Assembly: GCA_031472005.1 (NCBI GenBank)
Contig: PZJY01000002.1
Span: 1,240,001-1,304,000, forward strand
Origin: Tetracladium setigerum
Lineage: Eukaryota; Ascomycota; Leotiomycetes; Helotiales
Direction of reading: 5' to 3'
Length of the DNA stretch: 64,000 nucleotides
The notes below the pieces were generated by a model that saw nothing but the letters and a program-made list of their open reading frames with translations, searched no databases and was not told the DNA's origin. Each line of letters begins with the position of its first letter. Positions within the stretch are counted from its first letter, which is position 1. Below, in pieces: positions 34,433 to 43,340 of this stretch. Both the position numbers and the translations under genes were made by a program.

Positions 34433-36090
34433 ATGAGCGAGGATGGGGAAAGTGGAAGTGGAAATAACGTGGAGGAGATAGGAACAGAGATAATTCATTC
34501 GTGCGATGGTGGGAGGCACGCTTGGTTGTATTTGGTTGGAGCTTCAATGATTGAGGGTTTGATGTGGGGTAAATATACCAACCATGCCTTTTGATCTGAA
34601 GGTCTCTGCTAACATAATATGTTGCCCAGGATTTCCAATGACATGGGGGGTTTTCCAGACGTATTTCGAGACACATCCTCCTTTCGAAGATCAAAATAAT
34701 CTTGCTATGGTAGGGACTCTAACAACTGTAAGTTACCCAGTCTTCTACATCTTAGCCACTAATCATAAAAGGGAATCTCCTATCTCGGAACCATCATTAT
34801 CACGCCTTTGACAATCAAATATCCTAACTACCAACGAACCATGATACTTTTCGGTTGGTTACTATGCATAATCTCTCTGGTGGGAAGTAGTTTCGCAGTT
34901 AAACTCTGGCATTTGATCGTCACTCAGGGCATCGGATATGGAATGGGGTTTTTGATCGTATACTATCCCATGCTGAGTATGCTGAATGAATGGTTTGTTG
35001 AGCGGAGAGGTTTTGCCTATGGTGTTTTGTATGTTTCTCCTATTATATTGATGACAGCGGAGACTAAGAGGTCCGTAGGTTTGGATCAGCAAGCATCTTT
35101 GGCCTAGGGCTGCCGTTTTTGGCTCAGGCTTTGCTGGAGAGGTTTGGATATGCAGTTACGTTGAGGGTTTTTGCTATCGGAATCGTAAGTCCGTCCGTTT
35201 TATATTCGATATTCGGCAAATCACTGATATAATTCAAATAGTTTGTACTCGTAGGACCATTCTTACCACTCCTCAAGCCTCGCACCTCATTCGAGGCTAT
35301 GGAAAAAGAAACATGCATGTTCGACGCAGGTGTCTTGAAAAGGATTACCTTCACGTCGGCGAGTTTCTCCAATCTCTTCCAGGGGTTGGTATTCTTCTTG
35401 CCTGGGATTTACCTTCCAAGTACTCGATATATCTTTCCTTTCTGTAGCTTATTCACTGGCTGATACAACCTAGCATACGCCGCTTCTCTCGAACTCCCGG
35501 CAACGCAAGGCTCTCTTGTTCTAGCACTCATGAACCTCTCCCAAGTCCTTGGCCAAATTATAACCGGCATTATCGCTGATGCCAACAATATTCATCTTCC
35601 TATGTTTGCCTCCACAATTTTTTCCACTCTTGCTGTCCTACTCCTCTGGGGATTCACCATTAATCTCGCCTGCCTAATAATATTTGCTCTCTGTTACGGT
35701 CTTGTGGCTGGAGGTTACAGCGTTTTGTACTGCCGATTTATAACAGCCCTAACTGATAAACGTGGTACTGGGTTGTGGTTATACGCAATATTCGAGTGTC
35801 AAAGAGGAGCGGGGAATATCTTAGGAGGGTACGTGAGCGGATTACTTGTTAGCGAGGATATATATCTTAAAGGGTATGGAATTGGGAAGTTTAAGTGGAT
35901 CGTGGTTTTCGTGGGTGTATCAATGGCGATTGCGAGCTTAGGAGGAATGGGATGGATTTTTGAGAAGAGGAAATTGATTTGGGGGGAGGGAAAAGGTTCC
36001 TGGAAGCGGATCAGCCAGAGTAGAAGGAGAGAATCTCCCGATGACTGTAGGATGGAAAGGGTGCTTGCTACGCAGGATAATACGTCTTGA
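34433..36090 (+). CDS. MFS transporter, monocarboxylate (MCT)-like
   Basis: This is a major facilitator protein of the plasma membrane, close to the fungal MCT-like group. Six exons (34433-34568, 34630-34727, 34772-35028, 35079-35184, 35242-35419, 35474-36090) give 463 residues. Phases all agree, and introns are 44-61 nt. About 12 hydrophobic segments are visible. Typical features are GGRHAWLYLVGASMIEGLMWGFPMTWGVFQTYF near the start, the loop after the second helix, WLLCIISLVGSSFAV, NEWFVERRGFAYGVLFG (the conserved WFxxRRGxAxG motif), GLGLPFLAQALLERFGY and ATQGSLVLALMNLSQVLGQIITGIIAD. The cytosolic tail is basic. The substrate cannot be told from sequence. The position beside two reductases fits export or uptake of a small organic acid or ketone, but this is inference. 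It is the last gene before the AT-rich block. Confidence 0.9.
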
Positions 36091-37780
36091 TCAAGCCCGA
36101 AACCATGTAGAGAGGTTTCCTTGAGTGGGTTTTGGCATAGAAACATTAGGGACGTGGGGATTAAGTATTGATATTCAAGGTCTATTAACGCATTTAGCGT
36201 AACGATAAAGTCTACAGTGACCATTCGCTTTAAATACCGTAGTAATAGGTTTATTTTTATTTTTTAAATACCTTAATGAACTTGCTTATTGTTAATAATT
36301 CCCTGGCAGCGCGACGACATTGAAATTCCTTTGTAAGCTTACTTATCAAAGTAATTCCCTAGCGGCGCGAATATTTTAAAAGTTTAAATAAGTAATAAGT
36401 CTTGGTATTAATCTTAGCGCTAATATTTAAAAAAAAAAAAACCAATTTAAAACTGACGAATCTTAGAAAAGCCATAGAAAAAAAAGTACATAGATACTAC
36501 TTAGCACGATTATAAAGATTAAGGGATCGCTTACTATCCCACTAGTTTTACTATAGTATTAAATCTTAGCACGACTCTAGCGCTGTAGATTCTATTTCTT
36601 TTAGATAAAAGGTCTTAGATAGTAGCCGGTCTACCTCCCGAGAATAGGACTTTTTTTTCCGTCGCTTGCTTATTTATTATATCACTATCACAGATAATCA
36701 CGCTATATATACTCTGTAAAATAATTTACTAATTTTCTAGCTCCAATGCTAATATACAAGAGGGTTTACTAAATCCCTAGAGAAAATCTTTATTTCTTTA
36801 GAAAAGTGCCTTACAAGCTTATCTTCTAAGGTTATAATCCAACAGCGCGAATATATATATAGTGAGGTGAAGAGGGCATTCATTGTCAGCAACAATACCA
36901 GGCCAGCAGTACAGTAGCATCGGACGCAATGCCTTATTCACGCAGCCCTTCCCAGTAAGATCTCAATGTACTTTATTTGCTGGATAGCAACCTTTACTGT
37001 CACAGCTCCATCAAGCCGACCCAGATGCTGATAATAGAGGCACGCGACGTTTGTATGCATTTTGCAGACCTCTGCAATGTCCGTCAGCGGGAATGAATTA
37101 GAGAAGACGGCTGCTATAAACGTTAGAAGGAATTGGCTTTACGGAATCCAATTCCTGGCTATATCTTCGTAGGACGGCGGTGCACATCGTGTACATACGG
37201 GGACATACACGCGCGCACGCATACACATCCGAACAGAACCACACGATCTACCCACTAGGAGAACACGTTTTTATTGTAGTATTAAAGTGGCATAACCGTG
37301 ACGAAGGATAGACGTCTCACTAATACGTGGGGAAGATAATATAAGGTTCTAGGTTGCTTCTGACACTGTCATCTCCTTTCTTAGACACGTTTCACGGAGG
37401 CTTCCCCTGATTGGGTAGGAACGATTTGATTGGATATTATAATATAGAGTCAAGAATATAGCACGATGATGGGTGTCATATGCGTTGGGAAAAGGTTGCG
37501 AGATATAATTAGGAGTAAGCGTGGCCAAGGTCTGAGGAGCGCGGAGGCCAGCTCGCAAGAGAGTTCATGGAAGAGTAATACATATATAAAGCAAAATAAC
37601 ACACCCAAATTATAGCGCTCCTTAACCAGGCAGCATAGTTCAGAGGCTGGCTTAGAAGTATAATTAAGGGAAGTGATCAAGTACTTAATTAAAAGGTTTC
37701 GAACAACACGAATCGGAATTGAAGAAATGTGATTAGCTAACTATTGAAGTTTAAGATAGCGCCTTTATTAGTCCCTCCTT
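36091..37780. other. AT-rich transition region
   Basis: Base composition shifts sharply after the transporter: 36230-36880 is AT-rich with short repeats of GCGCGAATAT, and A runs at 36429-36440. A patch at 36890-37270 has more balanced composition and an ATG (36929) followed by MPYSRSPSQ-like reading and a possible GTAAGA...CACAG intron. I could not connect it to any recognisable protein. It may be a relic of a gene. Confidence 0.4.
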
Positions 37781-37882
37781 GATTAGAACGTAGCGTAAAC
37801 TTCGATTCTGGTGGGAAAGTGTCGTGCTCACAACAAAAATCTGAGTTTGCGCTATATTCTAATCAGGGGGGGGGGGGGGGGG
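37781..37882. mobile_element. Short inverted-repeat element A (MITE-like) followed by G17
   Basis: GATTAGAACGTAGCGTAAAC at 37781-37800 is an imperfect inverted repeat of GTTTGCGCTATATTCTAATC at 37845-37864, so the 84-nt unit can fold into a hairpin. It is followed after one A by 17 G (37866-37882). A second copy at 40335 has the same layout, including a G run, so the G run belongs to the unit. It lies about 80 nt upstream of the SAM synthetase paralogue's start. Confidence 0.7.
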
Positions 37883-37897
37883 TAGCCCTACTTTAGC

Positions 37898-37904
37898 TAT
37901 AAAA
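37898..37904 (+). promoter_or_regulatory. TATA box of the SAM synthetase paralogue
   Basis: TATAAAA lies 61 nt upstream of the start codon and is followed by a C/T-rich leader (CCACCCTCTCCGTCTG). Confidence 0.5.
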
Positions 37905-37964
37905 GCAAGCACAACGACTAGTAGTGCTTTTCACATCCACCCTCTCCGTCTGTAAAGCATCACG

Positions 37965-39293
37965 ATGAAAATCTGCACACCTCCTGACACTTTTCTTTTC
38001 ACCTCCGAGTCTGTCGGCGAAGGTCATCCGGACAAGATTTGCGATCAGATTGCAGATGCGGTCCTTGATGCCTGCCTAAGAGATGACCGTCTCTCAAAAG
38101 TCGCTGTGGAAGTCATGATTCGACCAAATCTGGTCATTGTGTTTGGCGTCATAGAATCCCGTGCCCAATTAGACATTGATGCTATTGTGCGTGCCATTCT
38201 CAGAGACATAGGCTACGATACCAACGAACAGGAAATCGACTTCCGGGATTGTCAAGTCATGGACTATATTGAACGACGAGGAAATTCCACGTCCACTGTC
38301 GGTCTGCAGCCAGCTTTAGAAATAGGAGCTGGCGACCAGGGGATCATCTTTGGGTACGCCTGTGATGAGACTCCTCAGCTACTGTAAGCTCTATCAAAAT
38401 TCTTATTACGTTTGCACGACACTAACCGTCTGACAAGACCCCTTACTATCGACCTGGCGCACAGCATCTCACGTCATCTAAAAGCCGCCCGCATCAGGGG
38501 CATCCTTCCTTGGTTACTATCAGACACCAAAGCACAGGTAACAGTGGAATACATCGAAGATGGCGGGAAAACACTTCCTCTCCGCGTCCACACAATTGTT
38601 GTTACCGCCCAACATACTTCAGACGTGACTGTCGATGAGCTCCGCAACGCGATCCTTGATCAGATCATTTGCAAAGCGATCCCATCGAAATACTTGGACG
38701 ACCGTACCATCTACCATGTAGGTCCTACTTTCGTTACCCAAGTTTAAATAGAGTTATTAATCTTGAGCTATAGATTCAGCCAACAGGAGATATCGGGATA
38801 ACGCCTTCAGGAAAATTTGCGGGCGTTACGGGCCGTAAGATCGTAGTAGACACGTATGGTGGATGGGGAGCCCATGGAGGCGGCGCTTTTTCCGGGAAGG
38901 ATTTTCGTCAGGTATGTCTCATTCTAACTAAGCCCTTCCAAGTTTGTTTTATTGACCAATCCGAAGGTTGACCGTTCAGCTGCTTATATGGCACGATGGA
39001 TCGCCAAATCGATTGTTCATGCTGGCCTTGCGCAGCGATGTTTAATTCAGCTTTCATACGCGATCGGCATTGCGCAACCACTAAGTGTTTTTATCCAGAC
39101 CTACGACACAAGCAAATTAAGCACGACAGAGCTACAACAAATCGTAATGAGAAACTTCGACATGCGACCGGCTGCGATCGCAAAGGAGTTAGGTCTTACT
39201 GATCCGATCTACTACCAGACATCGAAGAACGGGCATTTTACAAGCCAATCATTTCCATGGGAGTGCCCTAAAAAAATTGTTTTGAATTTGTAA
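37965..39293 (+). CDS. Divergent S-adenosylmethionine synthetase paralogue
   Basis: SAM synthetase makes S-adenosylmethionine from methionine and ATP. Four exons (37965-38383, 38438-38717, 38774-38911, 38967-39293) with introns of 54-56 nt give 387 residues, the normal length. Conserved parts are GEGHPDKICDQIADAVLDACL (metal/ATP site), GAGDQGIIFGYA, QVTVEYIEDGG, GRKIVVDTYGGWGAHGGGAFSGKD, VDRSAAYMARW and YYQTSKNGHFTSQSFPWE. Two catalytic positions differ. The Asp of the GD(A/C)GLTGRK motif is Phe (SGKFAGVTGRK), with the preceding GGPxG also lost. The Lys just before VDRSAAY is Gln (KDFRQVDRSA). The loop after the first lysine-rich strand also differs (EVMIRPN for the usual ETATKTG). The frame is intact, unlike the RIP-damaged surroundings, so it is probably still under selection, perhaps as a modified or inactive enzyme. 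It is unlikely to be the housekeeping copy. Confidence 0.88.
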
Positions 39294-40334
39294 TGCTGCT
39301 GTTTGAGAATGAAATGAAGATGGGCCTAGAAAATAAATACTAAAACCAACTCAAGTCTAATTTTCTGTTTCCCTTTATTGTCGATACTCAGCTAAGCTAT
39401 GTTCGGCTATAAGAAACTAGAAAATCTCACAATCCCAATTGGCGTTAGTTCTGATTAGTACTAAGTAAGTTTTTTTTTTCCATGACAGGGTCCTATTTCA
39501 CTGATCCTCAAGTAAAGCAGTAACTAGTGACATTAGACATTGAAGTCCTAAGGGGTAGCAAAACTCACCAGCGTTTTCCAATGTTTCACAGGAAGAGGTA
39601 TAGCTGCGTTAATTGAGCCATGAAGGAAGCTGTTAAAATATATCAACGGCCAAGGTGTTAGACGTAGAGAAGAGGACTCAGGGATAGAGACTGCGGAAAT
39701 GCAGTTTTCTAATTTCCTAGTTTTCCGTCGCGTGGTACTTGGAATCTCGATTCTGTTGTGACCTCAGAACTAGTGTTAAAGAACTTGAAAATCTACTTTC
39801 TAGAATGAATAAGTTAGACAATATTCTCTATGGAGCTTCGTAGAAAACAAAAATCCTGATCCTGGTAGAATATCAATTAAAATCAGGAGTCCCAGAGTAG
39901 ACAGAGGCAGCCGGGTATGGAGTGAGCATACAATTTGGAAGAGTGGTTCTACCACACAGGAAGGAGTAGCACTTTGTGAGCCCGGAACCCGACTTCTAGC
40001 TCATACATGGCTCTGGCCGATTTACATACACACGTATTGTAGGCCAGCCCGGAGTAGTCAGCCCAGTATTGATGCTAGGTCACAAGAAGGTCTAGCACCC
40101 TACCGCGTGCTATCTCAGATATTAGGCTAGCCTAATAGTTATACTAGCACAAATGGGACAGCCTAATATATAAGTTAGCGCAAGTGTCCTGGAACACTTA
40201 CTAAGTACGACTATCACGTTTGTTTAAACCTCGTGATTTCTATTTTTGTCATTATAAAACCGGTAAAGCATTCGCATGCCGGGGCAAGCTAGCAGGGAGC
40301 ATTGTCTTGGCAAAGTCGGATTCTACTCCCCAAT
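39294..40334. other. Intergenic region downstream of the SAM synthetase paralogue
   Basis: About 1 kb with no supportable gene. A perfect 16-nt palindrome, ATTAGGCTAGCCTAAT, is at 40121-40136. Confidence 0.4.
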
Positions 40335-40430
40335 GGTTAGAACGTAGCGTAAATTTTGACTTTTGGTGGAAAGCGTCCGCGCTCACAACAAAAAATCTGT
40401 GTTTACGCTACAATCTAATCGGGGGGGGGG
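40335..40430. mobile_element. Short inverted-repeat element B (MITE-like) followed by G10
   Basis: GGTTAGAACGTAGCGTAAAT at 40335-40354 is an imperfect inverted repeat of TGTTTACGCTACAATCTAATC at 40400-40420, followed immediately by ten G. It aligns along its whole length with element A at 37781, including the central GGTGGAAAG...GCTCACAACAAAAA segment. Both copies have the same orientation and flank the SAM synthetase paralogue. Confidence 0.7.
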
Positions 40431-40831
40431 ATAGGCGTCTGCAGAACTACGCGATCGACATTCACTTGGGGTCGTTTTCTGCAGACGCATATTCTTGCCG
40501 TACTAACCACTCATTATGGCATACTGCCGTTTATAGCTCCTGGGCAAAATCTCGCTTTACCAGACAAGTCTGCCCCGTCATACCGTACGAATGCTTTGTT
40601 TTGGCAGAGCTCGAACACAGGATCGACACGGACCTTAGACGGACTTGAACCAGTGACCGCAATGGTGGAATGGTGAAAATGGGGTGAATCAGTGAATTGA
40701 GGACACTCAAGGTAAGTGGGAGAATGCAATGAAAGTGATGATTGATTGAGGAATCCGAATAGTGCCGGAAGGGGCGTTTTAACTAACAAAATGAGCGATC
40801 AAGGCATGATCATATTTTAGTGATCAATGTC

Positions 40832-40926
40832 AGGAGTAAGGGCCTAAAACAGGAGTAAGGGCCTAAAACAGGAGTAAGGGCCTAAAACAGGAGTAAGGGC
40901 CTAAAACAGGAGTAAGGGCCTAAAAC
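40832..40926. repeat. 19-bp tandem repeat, five copies
   Basis: Five identical head-to-tail copies of AGGAGTAAGGGCCTAAAAC, then a partial AGGAGT. It is identical in every copy, which suggests recent expansion. GGGCC in the unit makes it more GC-rich than its surroundings. No gene overlaps it. Confidence 0.95.
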
Positions 40927-41096
40927 AGGAGTTCTAGCATCATGGCTCTCAACCGAGCCAAGAGCTGTCACCGAGCCGTATCTGACATCTGACAGAAGGT
41001 AAATAAGGTTTATGCTACACTTCATTTTCGGCTAGCCAGTCCTGGCCTGTGTACCTAGATCAAATCAAACTGCCGAGACAAGCAGGCCTTGCTCAG

Positions 41097-41275
41097 TATA
41101 ATAGGGTGCAAAAGGTGTTCGCCCCCTTGTCAGTATCTAACTTAGATACGTAACCGCTTAATCTTTTTACCTTGGTCAAGGAGTATGTCTAGCTTTATTT
41201 AGTAACCACTTGGCTTGTTGTAATTATAGATAACGTCACCTACAAGGGGGCGAACACTTTTTGCACCCCACTATA
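41097..41275. mobile_element. Mariner-like MITE with about 34-bp terminal inverted repeats
   Basis: The left end (41097-41130, TATAATAGGGTGCAAAAGGT...) and the right end (41242-41275) are inverted copies of about 34 bp with only a few mismatches. The central GTGTTCGCCCCCTTGT is identical in both. The unit is about 179 bp with no coding room. The ends are flanked by TA, the target duplication of Tc1/mariner/Fot1 elements, so it is probably a non-autonomous member. Which superfamily is inference. Confidence 0.75.
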
Positions 41276-42379
41276 TCCAGAAAGGGGGGTACGATTGAAA
41301 TGGCATACTTTAGCACCTACCTAAATAATTTTGAATAAACAATATGTATAAGTATCCCGTTGGTACCCATTAACTTGGCATTTGACATAGTTAAATTGAC
41401 ATGAGTTCATTGACCTATTAATTGTTGACTAAAATGATTAAGTACTTTTACATCTCATTCCTTCGTAGTTTCATTACTTGTTTGCCATGACACTGATATA
41501 AGCCTGCAGTGCTAACAGCTGTCTCCGAGCAACAAGGCATACTTCCGTGGCATCCTCATCTTTTTTTATTCAACAAATACATGATATTACTAAACCTGCT
41601 CGAGTCGCGTAACTTCCCTACATCCCTTGGAATAGTGCCGCCAATGTCTGGATCTGACTGACCTCATCTGACTACTAGCTTGCTCTCAAGGTGACCAATT
41701 CACGGGCATGGACAGTACTCTACCCTCCATGCCAAATGTCATAAGGTAGACCTGAACTTAAACTCTATTCTACACTGAGATTTGGCTGCCAAGTATCGCC
41801 ACCTATATTAACAAAGTTAACTTTGGACCCACCGTATTACATTCGGCACAGAGGGGGAGAGAATCGCAGGTCGTAATATACGGACCAGGTGTTAACTTTT
41901 GGTACTTCACTTCGTGTACACTACTAATCCTTAGCGTTATATCCCAGCGTACAAGTAGCTTCCAAGCTGCACTAGTGGATAGATCCCGTGGCTAGCCCTA
42001 AATCTTTTGGACGGATCGGTTATGAACTACTTAAGTTTCATTGACCGTCAGCCTTGACATAGGATTGGCAGGTGCTATGCGCGTTCCGATTCGTTTTTAC
42101 ATGAAACTACCGTCTCATCTCTTATTAGATAGCCTTCTTAGTTTATTAGCACTGTATTCGGGTAGTTTCTGGAGTGTATTTTAGTGATTTCCGCACCAGA
42201 TAGTCCTGGCTTGGGACGCTCGACAGGATTTTATGGGTAAGCTATCCCCCTTTGCAACCTTCCGGAGCTTTAGCGAGAAAATTGGCTGAGGCGAGCCTTA
42301 CTATTTAGAGCCCAACCTTAATCTAATTCACTACATTGAGAATATAGTTACTCGTGTTAGGTTGCCAGCTATATCTCTT
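41276..42379. other. Non-coding AT-rich region
   Basis: About 1.1 kb between the MITE and the retrotransposon block. I see no open frame of note and no clear repeat. Confidence 0.4.
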
Positions 42380-42825
42380 TGTCACGGTTCCGGTTCCACT
42401 AACTGAAGTGAAGTCGTAATCGAGGGTTTATTTACTAAGTCAAAGCAAGGAAGTTAATCATTAAGGTGATTATAAGTAAGAATAAGCTAATATTAATAAT
42501 ATATAATCTTAATTTAAATACTAAGTTAAGCACGAAGCTCTTATCTAATAAAATACTATTCCTTCTTATATAAATCCCTTCGTAATAGCTAGAGTCCCGA
42601 ACTATAGAGTTTAAAATGTTAAAGTCCGACTCTATTAATTAAACTCTTACTTAGCGAACTCTATCACGTGATTACTTAAGCAATTACTATTAACACTTTC
42701 TTATAATTAATTAGGTTATTAGAGTTCTTTATAAAGTAATAATAGTAAGCCACTTAATTATATTAATTATTATATTACTCCCGAGCCTTAAGCCCCTCAC
42801 GTGCGTATAAGTCACGTTCGTAACA
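42380..42825 (-). repeat. LTR of element 3 (left on plus strand, 3' LTR of the element)
   Basis: A 446-nt copy pairing with 62581-63013. It includes the AAGCACGAAG segment near 42530 and the CTCACGTGCGTATAAGTCACGTTCGTAAC end. Base differences from its partner that I checked are transitions plus small indels. Confidence 0.85.
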
Positions 42826-42835
42826 TTATCCCCTT

Positions 42836-43297
42836 TATTACGAACGTGGGCCTGGAAGTCCAGTGACCTCTAGGAGCACATTAGATCCTAGGAGCCTAAG
42901 GCTCGGGAGCACCATGGATCTTAGGAGTAAGTCTCTTAGGAACCACTTTATAAAGAACTCGTAGGATTAGTAATAATAATATTAGTTATATAAGTGAAAA
43001 GGTAATAGTAAGTTATAAGCCTAGTCACGTAATAAAGTTTAAGCTTAATAAGAGTTTAGAGTCCGTGGGACTCTTAAAGCCCCGGGACTCTTAAACTCCC
43101 TCGCTTAAGGGACTCCTAATAAAATAAAGGTTTTATATAAGTAGATAGTCTTTCTTAAATAAGAGCTTTATACTTAACTTAAATTAAATATCTTTATTTT
43201 AATAATTAATCTATTATTATACTTATAATCCGCTCTTTATCGACGAATACTAACTTAACTTAACTATTTACTTTTAGAGTGAATAGTGACCGTTACA
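42836..43297 (+). repeat. 5' LTR of element 1
   Basis: 462 nt, identical in length to 49318-49779. Starts TATTACGAACG, where the partner has TGTTACGAACG (a G-to-A change at the terminal TG), and ends CCGTTACA. The visible differences from the partner are C/T or G/A. Confidence 0.9.
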
Positions 43298-43308
43298 CTT
43301 TAAGCACC
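43298..43308 (+). promoter_or_regulatory. Putative primer-binding site of element 1
   Basis: CTTTAAGCACC lies immediately after the LTR, where the primer-binding site should be, but it lacks the TGG expected for a tRNA 3' end. The same sequence follows the 5' LTR in elements 2 (59775-59785) and 3 (62571-62580). Its reverse complement shares GTGCTTAA with a conserved site in the LTRs. Confidence 0.5.
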
Positions 43309-43340
43309 TTCTCTAGAGACCCGACTCACAATACACCACG

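Noticed and set aside
36929..37100. Possible two-exon small gene beginning MPYSRSPSQ
   Set aside because: A GTAAGA...CACAG intron can be drawn, but the second exon is short, both frames end quickly, and no family is recognisable. Perhaps a relic.
40610..40670. tRNA-like T-arm on the minus strand (GGTTCAAGTCC)
   Set aside because: The flanking stem does not pair, and no D-arm or anticodon arm fits at the right distance. Not a tRNA gene.
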